DNA of 37,000 bases from Actinokineospora bangkokensis (GTDB lineage: Bacteria > Actinomycetota > Actinomycetes > Mycobacteriales > Pseudonocardiaceae): assembly GCF_001940455.1 (NCBI RefSeq), contig NZ_MKQR01000005.1:1-37000 (forward strand). Reading direction: 5' to 3'. The translations under genes and the position numbers were made by a program. Below, one piece after another: positions 8,156 through 16,774 of the stretch. A model generated the notes under the pieces. It was not told the DNA's origin, did no database searches, and saw only the letters and a list, made by a program, of their open reading frames with translations. Every line of letters starts with the position of its first letter. The first letter of the stretch is position 1.

Positions 8156-9133
8156 TCAGCTGGCGTAGGCGCGCAGCTTCTCGGCGCGCTCGCCCTGGCG
8201 GAGCTTGGACATGACCTCGCGCTCGATCTGGCGGACGCGCTCGCGGCTGAGGCCGAAGCGCTTGCCGATCTGGTCCAGGGTGCGCGGCTGGCCGTCGTCG
8301 AGGCCGTAGCGCAGCCGGATCACCGACTGCTCGCGGTCGTCGAGGGTGGCCAGCACCCGGCGCATGTCGTCCTGGAGCAGGCCGGAGATGACCGCGCTCT
8401 CGGCGTCGGTGGCCTCGCCGTCCTCGATGAAGTCGCCCAGCGGGGCGTCCTCCTCCGAGCCGACCGGCATGTCCAGGCTGACCGGGTCGCGCGAGTGGTC
8501 GAGCAGGTCGGCCACCTTCTCCGGGGTGAGCCCGGACTCGGCCGCCAGCTCCTCCATCGTCGCCTCGCGGCCGAGGGACTGGTGCAGGTCGCGCTTGATC
8601 CTGGCCAGCTTGTTCACCTGCTCGACCAGGTGGACGGGCAGCCGGATGGTGCGGCCCTGGTCGGCCATGCCGCGGGTGATGGCCTGGCGGATCCACCACG
8701 TCGCGTAGGTCGAGAACTTGAAGCCCTTGGTGTAGTCGAACTTCTCCACCGCGCGGATGAGCCCGAGGTTGCCCTCCTGGATCAGGTCCAGCAACGGCAT
8801 CCCCCGGCCGGTGTAGCGCTTGGCCAGCGACACCACCAGGCGCAGGTTCGCCTCCAGCAGGTGGTTCTTGGCGGTGTGGCCGTCGGCGACGAGGGCGCGC
8901 AGCTCGGCGCGGCGGGCGTTGCCCAGCGAGCCGTCGGTCTCCAGCACGTGCTGGGCGAACACCCCGGCCTCGATCCGCTTGGCCAGGTCGACCTCCTGCG
9001 CCGCGGTGAGCAGCGCGGTCCGGCCGATTCCGTTGAGGTACACCCGGACGAGGTCGGCGGCGGGTCCTTGGGCGTCGAGGTCTGCTTCGTAGGCGAGCTG
9101 GTGCTCGGGCTCGCGCTGCTGCGGGACCGTCAT
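8156..9133 (-). CDS. sigB: RNA polymerase sigma factor SigB (group 2)
   Basis: 325 residues from ATG 9133, chosen for the GAGGGAG 6 nt upstream and the match in length with mycobacterial SigB; the frame is open to 9223. It shows region 1.2 [31 protein letters not shown], region 2 [23 protein letters not shown]...[19 protein letters not shown], region 2.4 [13 protein letters not shown], region 3 and the region 4.2 helix-turn-helix [20 protein letters not shown]. It has no long acidic region 1.1, in contrast to the SigA encoded at 30303-31610. It is a non-essential primary-like sigma factor, known in mycobacteria and corynebacteria to serve stress and transition phase. Its upstream region carries a SigE/SigH-type promoter, as its relatives do. 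Confidence 0.95.
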   Translation of the reverse strand: MTVPQQREPEHQLAYEADLDAQGPAADLVRVYLNGIGRTALLTAAQEVDLAKRIEAGVFAQHVLETDGSLGNARRAELRALVADGHTAKNHLLEANLRLVVSLAKRYTGRGMPLLDLIQEGNLGLIRAVEKFDYTKGFKFSTYATWWIRQAITRGMADQGRTIRLPVHLVEQVNKLARIKRDLHQSLGREATMEELAAESGLTPEKVADLLDHSRDPVSLDMPVGSEEDAPLGDFIEDGEATDAESAVISGLLQDDMRRVLATLDDREQSVIRLRYGLDDGQPRTLDQIGKRFGLSRERVRQIEREVMSKLRQGERAEKLRAYAS

Positions 9134-9170
9134 GGTGCTCCCTCCCCCTGTCGCGGTGGTTCTGTCTGTC

Positions 9171-9198
9171 GAAACGTGGCGGGGGCTGGATTCGTTCC
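9171..9198 (-). promoter_or_regulatory. SigE/SigH-type promoter of sigB
   Basis: On the minus strand GGAAC (9198-9194) and CGTTTC (9176-9171) are separated by 17 bp. This matches the GGAAC-N16/17-CGTT consensus of SigE/SigH-class ECF factors. The inferred start of transcription is near 9164, giving a leader of about 30 nt with a good ribosome binding site. Mycobacterial sigB is known to be read from such a promoter. Confidence 0.7.
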
Positions 9199-9346
9199 CG
9201 CTTCCCGACATGGATGACGCCACGCGCGGCTGGGCGGTTGCTCAGGTTTGGCTGAGGTTTCGCTGAGAAACCCCGTGCGGCCCGGTGAACGGCGCGCCCC
9301 GCGCGCCGCCCACCGCGCACCGTCCACGACGGACAGTCGGGTCCGG

Positions 9347-9790
9347 CTACAGCTCGACCAGCACCGTGAAAGGCCCGTCGTTGACGCTTTCCACGGCCAT
9401 CTCCGCGCCGAACCGGCCGGTCCGCACCCTCGCCCCGCGGGCGGTCAGGTCGGCCACCACGGCGGCCACGAGCGGCTCGGCGACCTCGGGTCGGGCGGCG
9501 GCGGACCAGGACGGCCGCCTGCCCTTGCGGGTGTCGCCGTACAGTGTGAATTGGCTCACGACCAGGATCGGCGCACCCGTGTCGGCGCAGGACTCCTCGC
9601 CGCGCAACAGCCGCAGTTCGTGGATCTTTCGCGACATCTCGGCGCACTTGGCCGCGGCGTCCGCCGCGTTCTCGGCGTCGTCGGCGTGGACGCCGAGCAG
9701 CACCAGCAACCCGGGCTCGTCGATGGCCCCCACGACCTCGCCCGCCACCGACACCGAGGCGCGGGTCACCCGGGACACCACGGCCCTCAC
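9347..9790 (-). CDS. dtd: D-aminoacyl-tRNA deacylase
   Basis: 147 residues, full family length, start GTG 9790 overlapping the TGA of the upstream methyltransferase gene (GTGA). It hydrolyses D-amino acids from tRNA (D-Tyr, D-Asp and others, and also Gly from tRNA-Ala), keeping D-residues out of proteins. The N-terminus [21 protein letters not shown], the [17 protein letters not shown] segment with the conserved SQFT motif, and the C-terminal NDGPFTV carrying the cross-subunit Gly-Pro motif are all present. It is the last gene of a three-gene minus-strand unit and likely translated by coupling. Confidence 0.95.
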   Translation of the reverse strand: MRAVVSRVTRASVSVAGEVVGAIDEPGLLVLLGVHADDAENAADAAAKCAEMSRKIHELRLLRGEESCADTGAPILVVSQFTLYGDTRKGRRPSWSAAARPEVAEPLVAAVVADLTARGARVRTGRFGAEMAVESVNDGPFTVLVEL

Positions 9791-11295
9791 ACCAGCTCCA
9801 CCGGCAGCAGCATCCCGTGCGTGACGAGGTCGGCCACCACCGGCACGGCGGCGCGCGCCACCGCGTCCACCGGCAGGCCCTGCCCGGCGGCCAGCAGCGC
9901 CAGCAGCTCCGCCAGCGGCAGCGCGCCCCGGCAGCCCGCGAGCAGCGAGGTGACCAGCTCGTCGGTCTCCTGCTGCCAGCCGGGCCCGTCGGTGCGGTGC
10001 AGCCTGCGCACGACCTCGTCCCAGCCCTGCTCACCGGGCTGCTCGACGCGTTCGAGCACCACCGTGGGCGGCACCACGAACGTCGCCGCGAGCAGCGCCC
10101 CCGGCGACTCGTGCGCGCGCAGCCAGGCCACCCGGTCCAGCCAGCGGCCCGCCTCCTCGCCCAGCGGGTCGTCGTAGGCGTGCCGCAGGTCCTCGCAGGC
10201 CACCTCGGTGTCGGCGTCGGTGGCGCGCAGGGTGACGAAGCCGAACCCGATGCCCGCCACGTCGTGCTCGGCGAACCAGTCCAGCCAGGCCGCGGCCTTG
10301 GCCGACCCCTCCGCCGAGCGCGGGTCGATCCCCGCGTCGCGCAGCCAGGTGCCCACGTAGAGGGCGGGCTCGGCCACGTCGCGCTGCACGAACCAGGCGT
10401 CGACGCCCTCGTCGGGCAGCCACGAGGTCACCCGGTCGGCCCAGTCCTCGCCGCGCCGGTGCAGCCAGGACGCCAGGAACTGCCCCACCCCGCCGGGGTT
10501 GAGCACGCCCGGCACCCCGCGCACCACCAGCGCGCTCGCGTCGTCGCCCGCGAGCCCCGAGTCGCGGTAGACGTAGTCCACCCGCGGCGGCCCCACCACG
10601 AACGGCGGGTTGCACACCACCTGGTCGAACCGGCGCCCCGCCACCGGCTCGAACCACGAGCCCTTCAGCGTCTCCACGGTGAGCCCGTTGAGCCGGAAGG
10701 TCGCCGAGGCCAGCGCCAGCGCCCGCGAGGACAGGTCGGTGGCGGTGATCGCGCCCGCGTGCCTGCTCGCGTGCAGCGCCTGCACCCCGCAACCGGTGCC
10801 CAGGTCGAGCACGGTGCCCACCGGGCGGCGGGTGGTGGCCCTGGCCAGGCTCAGCGAGGCGTGCCCGATGCCGAGCACGTGGTCGGGCCCCACCGGCCCG
10901 CCCAGCTGGTCGGAGTCCAGGTCGGCCAGCACCCACCAGGAGCCGTCCTCGTCGGCGTGCGGGCGCAGGTCCAGCCCGGCCCGCACGGACCCGCCGTCGA
11001 GCCGCAGCAGGCCGGTGGCGGCCACCTCGTCGAGGTCGAGCCCCGGCAGGGCGCGCTCGACGGCGGCGCGCGGCTCGGCGTCGCCGACCAGGAACAGCCG
11101 CACCAGGGTCTCCACCGGCGACCCGCCCGCGGTGGCCCGGCGGGCGGGCTCCGGCTCGTTGCGGCCGAGGGCGGCGTGGGCCTGCTCGCCGAGGGCGGCC
11201 ACCACCCCGTCGCCGTCGTACCCGGAGGTCAGCAGGGAGTCCGCGAGCCGGGCGCAGAGGTCATCGGTGAACAGCGGTGGTCGCTCGTTGGGCAC
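9787..11295 (-). CDS. SAM-dependent methyltransferase with NPPF motif
   Basis: 502 residues from GTG 11295. A central Rossmann methyltransferase domain (about residues 140-330) shows motif [19 protein letters not shown], the acidic residue in [13 protein letters not shown], and motif [19 protein letters not shown] marks enzymes that methylate an amide or exocyclic amino nitrogen (HemK/PrmC, RsmC/RlmG and DNA N6-adenine types). The N-terminal 130 residues ([23 protein letters not shown]...) and the long C-terminal part have no motif I recognise; they probably correspond to the accessory domains seen in actinobacterial members. The substrate is unknown; rRNA or a translation protein would fit its coupling to dtd. 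It begins 24 nt after the preceding methyltransferase gene. Confidence 0.85.
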   Translation of the reverse strand: MPNERPPLFTDDLCARLADSLLTSGYDGDGVVAALGEQAHAALGRNEPEPARRATAGGSPVETLVRLFLVGDAEPRAAVERALPGLDLDEVAATGLLRLDGGSVRAGLDLRPHADEDGSWWVLADLDSDQLGGPVGPDHVLGIGHASLSLARATTRRPVGTVLDLGTGCGVQALHASRHAGAITATDLSSRALALASATFRLNGLTVETLKGSWFEPVAGRRFDQVVCNPPFVVGPPRVDYVYRDSGLAGDDASALVVRGVPGVLNPGGVGQFLASWLHRRGEDWADRVTSWLPDEGVDAWFVQRDVAEPALYVGTWLRDAGIDPRSAEGSAKAAAWLDWFAEHDVAGIGFGFVTLRATDADTEVACEDLRHAYDDPLGEEAGRWLDRVAWLRAHESPGALLAATFVVPPTVVLERVEQPGEQGWDEVVRRLHRTDGPGWQQETDELVTSLLAGCRGALPLAELLALLAAGQGLPVDAVARAAVPVVADLVTHGMLLPVELV

Positions 11296-11319
11296 CCGGG
11301 GATGCTCCCACGCGCCCGT

Positions 11320-12042
11320 TCAGGCGGCGCGCGCGACGAGGTGGAAGAAGCGGGCGGTGAGCAGGTGCGGCAGCCGGTCGGCCAGGGCCAGCTCCAGCGC
11401 CTCCAGGTCGTCGGGGTCGGTGCCGTCGGCCACCAGGTCCGCCACGCACCGGATGCCGTAGTGCCCGAGCACCCGCGCGCCCAGGCCCGCCAGGTCGGCG
11501 CGCACCTGCTCGGCGGTGCAGGCGGGCAGCGCCGCGGCCACGGCGTCCACCCACACCCGCCCGGACCCGACCAGCGCCAGCGCCCGGCGCGGGTCGCCGC
11601 CGCGCACCGCGGCCAGCAGCGGGTCCGCGTCCGGGTTGGGCCCCACCACCGAGACCAACCCCCCGGCCACCAGCGGCGCCGCCACCGCCCGCAGCAGCGC
11701 GGCCCGGTCGTCGACGTGGTGCAGCAGGCCGTGGCAGAGCACCACGTCGAAGCTGCCCCCGGCGAACAGGTGTGGGACGTCCTCGGCCGCCGCCTGCGCC
11801 ACGTGCACGGTCCCGGCCAGCCCCTCGCCGTCGCGCAGCGCGCACTCCAGCAGCGCCCCCGCGGGGTCGAGCACGGTCACCTCGTGCCCGAGCGCCACCA
11901 GCGGCAGCGCGTCGCCGCCTGTGCCGCCCGCCACGTCCAGCACCCTGCTCGGGCCCGGGGGCAGGTGCCGCACGAGGTTCGCGCAGGCCAGGCGGTGCCG
12001 CAACCGGGCGAGCGGGCTCTCCCGACGGGTGTCCACGCCCAC
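11320..12042 (-). CDS. Class I SAM-dependent methyltransferase
   Basis: Up to 240 residues. Motif I VLDVAGGTGGDALPLVALGHEVTVLD, motif II region AAAEDVPHLFAGGSFDVVLCHGLLHHVDD and motif III GGLVSVVGPNPDAD are clear; this resembles the CmoM/UbiE-like small-molecule or tRNA methyltransferases. Two GTG starts are possible. GTG 12042 lacks a good ribosome binding site. GTG 12036 lies 7 nt after a TACAAA box (12049-12044 on the minus strand) and would give a leaderless mRNA. It is the first gene of a unit with the larger methyltransferase and dtd, and divergent from the DUF3099 gene. The substrate cannot be read from sequence. Confidence 0.85.
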   Translation of the reverse strand: MGVDTRRESPLARLRHRLACANLVRHLPPGPSRVLDVAGGTGGDALPLVALGHEVTVLDPAGALLECALRDGEGLAGTVHVAQAAAEDVPHLFAGGSFDVVLCHGLLHHVDDRAALLRAVAAPLVAGGLVSVVGPNPDADPLLAAVRGGDPRRALALVGSGRVWVDAVAAALPACTAEQVRADLAGLGARVLGHYGIRCVADLVADGTDPDDLEALELALADRLPHLLTARFFHLVARAA

Positions 12043-12043
12043 C

Positions 12044-12049
12044 TTTGTA
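12044..12049 (-). promoter_or_regulatory. Possible -10 box of the methyltransferase-dtd unit
   Basis: TACAAA on the minus strand lies 7 nt before GTG 12036, the spacing of a leaderless actinobacterial promoter. No clear -35 is seen. Confidence 0.35.
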
Positions 12050-12173
12050 CCGGCTGTGGGACGAATCCCCTTCGGGTGTGCGTGCGGAGTCCACCCGGAT
12101 GGCGCAAGCTGGGAAGACCGGTGCCAGACTCGCCGGTGCGATGATGGACCCGACGACGAGCAGAGGTGGTGTC

Positions 12174-12488
12174 GTGAAGGGCGCTGAGCGGGACGACACC
12201 CCAGTCCTGATCACCCAGGCCGAACCCTCCTACGAGGAGCAGTTCGCGGCGCGCAAGCGCAAGTACATGATCATGATGAGCATGCGCATCCCGTGCCTGC
12301 TCTTGGCCGGGCTGACCTACCACACGTGGTGGCTGGCCCTGGGCTTCGTCGCGCTGTCGGTGCCGCTGCCGTGGATCGCGGTCCTCATCGCCAACGACCG
12401 CCCGCCGCGCAAGGCCGAGAAGGTCAACCGCTACGTGCGCGAACCCCGCGCCATCGAGGGCGGCAACCACCAGGTCATCGAGGGCTAG
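12174..12488 (+). CDS. DUF3099 small membrane protein
   Basis: 104 residues from GTG 12174, chosen for the AGAGG 7 nt upstream; in-frame ATGs at 12141 and 12144 are alternatives. VLITQAEPSYEEQFAARKRKYMIMMSMRIPCLLLAGL is the recognisable DUF3099 start. It continues with two short hydrophobic segments (about residues 34-50 and 52-74, separated by a TYHTWW turn) and a basic cytoplasmic tail KAEKVNRYVREPRAIEGG. The family is confined to actinobacteria and lacks a known function; it is often found near sigma-factor genes. The stop codon overlaps the end of the damaged minus-strand gene region by a few bases. Confidence 0.85.
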   Translation: MKGAERDDTPVLITQAEPSYEEQFAARKRKYMIMMSMRIPCLLLAGLTYHTWWLALGFVALSVPLPWIAVLIANDRPPRKAEKVNRYVREPRAIEGGNHQVIEG

Positions 12489-12491
12489 CCC

Positions 12492-12907
12492 TCAGACCTC
12501 CCGCTCCACCCGCTCGAAGATGCCGATGTCGGTCGCCCGCTGCCACCCCGGCAGGTCTTCCCAGTCCGCGACGCGTCGGTGTGGCGGTTGCCGTCGAGGA
12601 GGACCTCGCCTGCCAACTGGAACAGGTCTGCGGCCTGCTCGCAGACCAGCTCCCGCTCGGCCGGGGACGGCGCGCGGCCCAGCGCATCGACCAGCACCTC
12701 GATCTGGGCGCTGACCAGGGGCTGCACCAGTTGCTTGGTGGGGGTCAGCGCGTACACCCGCCAAAGGTGGGCGTTGAGCTGGGCGGAGTCGGCGGCGCCT
12801 GGGCCCAGGTCGAGCGCGTCCGCCGCGGCGGTGGGTGCCCCGGCCGCGGGTAATGCCAGGGCCGCGCCGGTCACGCTGATCAGGCGCAGCAGTTCGCGGC
12901 GGTTCAC
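12492..12907 (-). pseudogene. Truncated, frameshifted HTH-regulator-associated protein
   Basis: From GTG 12907 the frame reads NRRELLRLISVTGAALALPA, then LNAHLWRVYALTPTKQLVQPLV and LCEQ-like CEQAADLFQLAGEVLLDGNRHTDA. This is like the C-terminal sensor part of actinobacterial XRE-type regulators, whose usual sequence goes on as a TPR region. At about 12565-12580 the coding signal jumps to another frame: the starting frame continues as a low-complexity Ser/Gly/Arg tail (stop at 12485), while the neighbouring frame reads VADWEDLPGWQRATDIGIFERVEREV and stops at 12492. So either a frameshift or a deletion has joined the remnant to the end of another short gene. The N-terminal DNA-binding domain is absent. 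It is most likely inactive. Confidence 0.6.
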
Positions 12908-13116
12908 GTCGTCCAACTCCGCTGGGTGAGGCGTCGTGGGCAGGGTGTGCTCCTGCCCCAGCCTAGAGCGGATCGGGAGACCGGTGCACCGGAACTCTGC
13001 ACAGCTCAGAAGCACTCAACGCCGCATGGACGCTGCATGAGTGACGCAAAGGTGAGGCTCGTGTGCGCGGCCTGTGGGCAGTGAGCTTCCCCGGTCACGA
13101 ACCCGTGGGGTCGGGG

Positions 13117-14013
13117 TCAGGTCGTGGAGCGGAGGATGGGCAGGGCGCCGACCTCGGCCACGGCGGCCGTGCCCGCTCGGACGCCGCTGCGCAGGGCTGC
13201 CTCGGGGCCGTCGCCCGCCAGCCAGCTGACCAGGAAACCGGCGTCGAAGGCGTCGCCCGCGCCCGTGGTGTCGACGCACGGTGATTCGGCGGCGGGGACG
13301 GCGACGAACTCGGTGGGGGAGATGAAGGCGGCGCCGCGCGGCCCGTCGGTGACCGCGACCGCGCCCACGGCCGACAGCAGCCCGGTGGCGCTGGCGGGGT
13401 CGCGGGAGCCGGTCAGCGCGTGCAGCTCGTCGTTGTTGGGGAGCAGGAGATCGATGCCCCGGACCCAGTCCAGGAACGCGGCCGGGTCCTCGATGAGGGC
13501 GGCGGACTGGGGGTCGACGGAGGTGGTCAGGCCCGCCGCCCTGGCGTTGGCGAGGGCGTCGAGGCCGCCCTGGCGGGAGGACTCGTCGAGCAGCACGTAG
13601 CCGGACAGGTGCAGGTGCTGGGCCCCGCGCAGGACCTCGGGGGAGGTGTCGGAGCCGCGCAGGCGGGCGTTGGCGCCGCGGTCGGGGAGCATGCTGCGCT
13701 GGCCGGTGTCGTCGACGAGCACCACGACGCAGCCGGTGGCGGCCTCGGGGTCGGTGGTGAAGGCGCAGCGCACGCCCGCGGCCTCCAGCTCGGCGCGGAC
13801 CTGCTGGGCGGCGGTGTCGGCGCCGACCCTGGCGACCAGGGACACCCTGGCCCCGGTGTGGGCCAGCCAGGCCGCGGTGTTGGCGCCCGCGCCGCCGAGG
13901 GCGATGCGGACCCGCGCGCGGGAGTCACCGCCGTGGGCGATGGGGTCGCGGTGGCGGGCGATGACGTCCAGGGCGGCGTCTCCGACCACGACGACGGCGG
14001 GGACCTCGGCCAT
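13117..14013 (-). CDS. PfkB-family sugar/nucleoside kinase, candidate pseudouridine kinase
   Basis: 298 residues from ATG 14013 with GGAG 7 nt upstream. It is a ribokinase-fold enzyme: VVVVGDAALDVIARH at the N-terminus, the GGAGANTAAWLAHTGARVSLVARVG signature, and the anion-hole/catalytic motif DTTGAGDAFDAGFL with the catalytic Asp at about residue 254. PfkB kinases phosphorylate sugars or nucleosides. The substrate here is inferred from context: the gene for pseudouridine-5'-phosphate glycosidase lies on the same strand 2.8 kb upstream, and the two enzymes form the PsuK-PsuG pathway in other bacteria. If the pairing is right it makes pseudouridine 5'-phosphate. Other sugars remain possible. 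It is divergent from the ABC exporter operon. Confidence 0.8.
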   Translation of the reverse strand: MAEVPAVVVVGDAALDVIARHRDPIAHGGDSRARVRIALGGAGANTAAWLAHTGARVSLVARVGADTAAQQVRAELEAAGVRCAFTTDPEAATGCVVVLVDDTGQRSMLPDRGANARLRGSDTSPEVLRGAQHLHLSGYVLLDESSRQGGLDALANARAAGLTTSVDPQSAALIEDPAAFLDWVRGIDLLLPNNDELHALTGSRDPASATGLLSAVGAVAVTDGPRGAAFISPTEFVAVPAAESPCVDTTGAGDAFDAGFLVSWLAGDGPEAALRSGVRAGTAAVAEVGALPILRSTT

Positions 14014-14187
14014 CCGGGTGCTCCTCGGGTAATCCAGTGGCGCTGGGCAGTCCCCACAGAGTAGAAACCTCACCCGGTCGCGACTGCCGCGGCCACCACC
14101 TCGGACGGACAGGACGCGCCCGGCGCGGACTTGTGCGGGGTGGGCACCCGTGCCCAGCTCCCGCCGCCGACCGAGGAGGTCGTCACC

Positions 14188-14985
14188 GTGCCGCGCGCCG
14201 CGCTCGCGCTCATCGCCGCGGGCTTCCGCCGCTACTCCACCTACCGCCAGGCCACCCTCGCGGGGGCCTTCACCAACACCGTCTTCGGGTTCCTGCGCTG
14301 CTACCTGCTGCTGTCCGTCGCGGCCGCCGCCGGGTCGGTGGGCGGCTACAGCGGCCCGCAGCTGGTCGCCTACGTCTGGCTGGGCCAGGGCATGCTGGCC
14401 GTGGTCAACAGCTGGACGCCGCTGGAGCTCGCCGACCGGGTCCGCACCGGCGACGTGGTCTGCGACCTGCTGCGCCCGATCGACCCGCTGCTGGTCGTGC
14501 TGTGCGGCGAGCTGGGGCGGGCGGGCTTCGCGCTGCTCACCCGGTTCAGCATCCCGCTGGTGGTGGCGCTGCTGGTGTTCGACTTCTACCTGCCGGGCAA
14601 CCCGCTGGCCTACCCCGCGTTCGCGCTGTCGGTGGTGCTGGCGGTGCTGATCGGGTTCGCCTGCCGCTACCTGGTGGACCTGACGGCGTTCTGGCTGCTG
14701 GACACCCGGGGCGTGCAGATGCTGTGGGTGTTCGTCTCCGGGTTCGCCAGCGGCCTGTACTTCCCGCTGGCGATCCTGCCGGGGTGGCTGACCACCGGGC
14801 TCTGGGTGGCCACGCCGTTCCCGTACCTGCTCCAGGCGTCGGCGGACATCGCCGTGGAGCGCGGTGGCCTCGGGCACGCGCTGCTGTTGTTGGGCGGCCA
14901 GGTCTTCTGGGTCGCGGTGCTGCTGGGGCTGTGCTCGCTGGTCCAGCGGCGCGGGCAGCGGAAGCTGGTGGTGCAAGGTGGGTAG
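14188..14985 (+). CDS. ABC-2 type exporter permease, first subunit
   Basis: 265 residues from GTG 14188, with GAGGAGG about 8 nt upstream. Six or so hydrophobic segments are visible (FLRCYLLLSVAAAAG; LVAYVWLGQGMLAVV; FALLTRFSIPLVVALLVF; YPAFALSVVLAVLIGFACRYLV; MLWVFVSGFASGLYFPLAIL; ALLLLGGQVFWVAVLLGLCSLV). Between the second and third lies the amphipathic DRVRTGDVVCDLLRPIDPL segment typical of the ABC-2 permeases related to DUF990. It should form a heterodimer with the next gene product and use the ATPase encoded third. The substrate is unknown. The next gene starts inside its end (8-bp overlap). Confidence 0.85.
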   Translation: MPRAALALIAAGFRRYSTYRQATLAGAFTNTVFGFLRCYLLLSVAAAAGSVGGYSGPQLVAYVWLGQGMLAVVNSWTPLELADRVRTGDVVCDLLRPIDPLLVVLCGELGRAGFALLTRFSIPLVVALLVFDFYLPGNPLAYPAFALSVVLAVLIGFACRYLVDLTAFWLLDTRGVQMLWVFVSGFASGLYFPLAILPGWLTTGLWVATPFPYLLQASADIAVERGGLGHALLLLGGQVFWVAVLLGLCSLVQRRGQRKLVVQGG

Positions 14986-15778
14986 CGCACGCGCGTACCT
15001 GGAAGTGGTGCGCGCGCAGGTGCGGGCGCAGGCGCAGTACCGGGCGTCGTTCGCGTTCGACGTGCTGGGGAGCATGGCGCTGGTGGCGCTGGACGTCATG
15101 ACGGTGTTCGTGCTGCTGTCGGTCACGGGTCAGCTCGGCGGGTTCGGCGGCGGTGGGGTGCTGCTCATGGCCGCGCTGTCCGCGGCGTCCTTCGCCACGG
15201 CGGACGTGTTCGTCGGCAGCGCGGACCGGTTGCGGGTGCACGTGCGCGACGGGTCGTTCGACTCGCTGCTGCTGCGCCCGCTGTCGACCCTGGCGCAGCT
15301 GGTCGTGGCCAACTTCGCCTTCCGGCGCCTGGGGCGCAGCGTGCAGGCGCTGGTGTTCTACGTGGTCGCCCTGTGCGTGGTGGACGTGCGCTGGACCCCC
15401 GCGTCGGCCGTGCTCGCGGTGGTGGCGCCGCTGTCGGGGGCGGCGTTCTTCGGCAGCCTGTTCGTCATCGGCGCCACGGTCGCGTTCTGGTGGACGGAGT
15501 CGGGCGAGGTCGCCAACGCCTTCACCTACGGCGGCCGCGACTTCACCTCCTACCCGATCACCATGTACGGCGACTGGTTCCGCACCCTGTTCGCCCTCTG
15601 CCTGGGCTTCGCGTTCGTGGCGTACCTGCCCGCGCTGGCCCTGCTCGACGTCCCCGACCCGCTGGGGCTCTGGCACTGGCTGCGCTGGTGCTCCCCGCTG
15701 GTCACCGCCCTCGCCGCCTGCCTCGCCGCGCTGGTGTGGCGCACGGGCGTGCGCGCCTACCGGAGTACCGGATCATGA
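14978..15778 (+). CDS. ABC-2 type exporter permease, second subunit (DUF990-like)
   Basis: 266 residues from GTG 14978, overlapping the upstream stop by 8 bp. The protein begins with a basic amphipathic helix (RAYLEVVRAQVRAQAQYRASF), then about six membrane segments, with the cytoplasmic ADRLRVHVRDGSFDSLLLRPLSTLAQL segment shared with its partner. FTYGGRDFTSYPITMYGDWFRTLFAL near residues 185-210 is characteristic of the DUF990/ABC-2 permease family, as I recall it. Its stop overlaps the ATG of the ATPase gene (ATGA), so all three are translationally coupled, as expected for equimolar complex subunits. Confidence 0.88.
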   Translation: MGSARAYLEVVRAQVRAQAQYRASFAFDVLGSMALVALDVMTVFVLLSVTGQLGGFGGGGVLLMAALSAASFATADVFVGSADRLRVHVRDGSFDSLLLRPLSTLAQLVVANFAFRRLGRSVQALVFYVVALCVVDVRWTPASAVLAVVAPLSGAAFFGSLFVIGATVAFWWTESGEVANAFTYGGRDFTSYPITMYGDWFRTLFALCLGFAFVAYLPALALLDVPDPLGLWHWLRWCSPLVTALAACLAALVWRTGVRAYRSTGS

Positions 15779-16725
15779 TCATCGACGTGTCCGACCTGCG
15801 CAAGGACTTCACCACCAGCCGCAAGGCAGGCCGCTTCCGCAGGGAGCGGCGCACCGTGTCCGCAGTGGACGGTGTGTCGCTGTCGGTCGAGCGCGGCGAG
15901 CTGATCGGCTACATAGGACCCAACGGGGCGGGCAAGTCCACCACCCTCAAGATGCTCACCGGGGTGCTCACCCCGAGCGCCGGGCACGTCCGGGTGTGCG
16001 GGCTGGACCCGGTGCGCTCGCGGGTGCAGCTGGCCCGGCGCATCGGCGTCGTGTTCGGCCAGCGGTCGCAGCTGTGGTGGGACCTGCCGCTGCGCGAGTC
16101 GTTCTCCCTGCTGCGCCACATCTACCAGGTGCCCGCCGCCGAGCACGCCGCCCGGCTGCGGGTCTGCGCCGACCTGCTCGGGCTCGACGAGTTCGCCGCG
16201 ACCCCGGTCCGCCAGCTCTCGCTCGGCCAGCGGATGCGCGGGGAGCTGACCGCCGCCCTGCTGCACGGCCCGGAGGTGCTGTTCCTCGACGAACCCACCA
16301 TCGGGCTCGACGTGCTGAGCAAGCAGGCGGTGCGCGACTTCCTGGGCGAGCTCGACCGCCGCGGCGACACCGCGGTCGTGCTCACCACGCACGACCTGGC
16401 CGACATCGAGAAGCTGTGCGAGCGGCTGGTGGTGATCGACCACGGCCGCGTGGTGCACGACGGGTCCCTCGACGCCCTGCACGCCGCCTACGGCTCGCGC
16501 CGCGTCGTGGTGGCCGACCTCGACGGCGAGTGGCCCGCGGGGCTGGAGATCCCCGGCGCGGCGGTGACCTCGGTGGCGGCCGACGGGCGCCGGGTGACCC
16601 TCACGCTGGCGGGCAACGCGGCGGGGGAGGTGGTGGCGGCGCTGGCCAGGGCCGTGCCGCTGCGCGACCTGTCGGTGCAGGAACCCGAGATCGAGGACGT
16701 GGTGGCCCGCGTCTACCGCGGGTGA
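15775..16725 (+). CDS. ABC exporter ATP-binding protein
   Basis: 316 residues from ATG 15775. The nucleotide-binding domain has Walker A GPNGAGKST (residues 48-56), Q-loop GVVFGQRSQLWWDLPL, signature LSLGQRMR, Walker B VLFLDEPTIGLD and switch histidine in LTTHDLADIEKL. QRSQLWWDLP after the Q-loop is typical of ATPases paired with DUF990-type permeases. A C-terminal regulatory extension of about 80 residues (RRVVVADLDGEWPAGLEIPG...) follows. With the two permeases it forms a three-gene exporter; drug, lipid or peptide export are all possible. It is convergent with psuG across a hairpin. Confidence 0.92.
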   Translation: MIIDVSDLRKDFTTSRKAGRFRRERRTVSAVDGVSLSVERGELIGYIGPNGAGKSTTLKMLTGVLTPSAGHVRVCGLDPVRSRVQLARRIGVVFGQRSQLWWDLPLRESFSLLRHIYQVPAAEHAARLRVCADLLGLDEFAATPVRQLSLGQRMRGELTAALLHGPEVLFLDEPTIGLDVLSKQAVRDFLGELDRRGDTAVVLTTHDLADIEKLCERLVVIDHGRVVHDGSLDALHAAYGSRRVVVADLDGEWPAGLEIPGAAVTSVAADGRRVTLTLAGNAAGEVVAALARAVPLRDLSVQEPEIEDVVARVYRG

Positions 16726-16769
16726 GGCCCGGCCGGGGGGCACCCGGCCGCGGGGCACCCGGCCGGGCC
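16726..16769. terminator. Bidirectional hairpin between ABC ATPase gene and psuG
   Basis: Perfect 12-bp arms GGCCCGGCCGGG (16726-16737) and CCCGGCCGGGCC (16758-16769). The loop itself contains a further CACCCGGCCG copy, so alternative foldings exist. It lies in the 49-bp gap between two convergent genes. Confidence 0.65.
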
Positions 16770-16774
16770 GCGCC

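Noticed and set aside
13016..13279. Short Arg-rich minus-strand frame between the damaged gene and the kinase
   Set aside because: It overlaps the kinase C-terminus in another frame, has no credible start region and resembles no protein.
14014..15126. Upstream extension of the PfkB kinase frame over the ABC permease genes
   Set aside because: The extension is Gln/His/Arg/Gly-rich antisense sequence. The kinase starts at ATG 14013 with a good ribosome binding site and the normal N-terminus.
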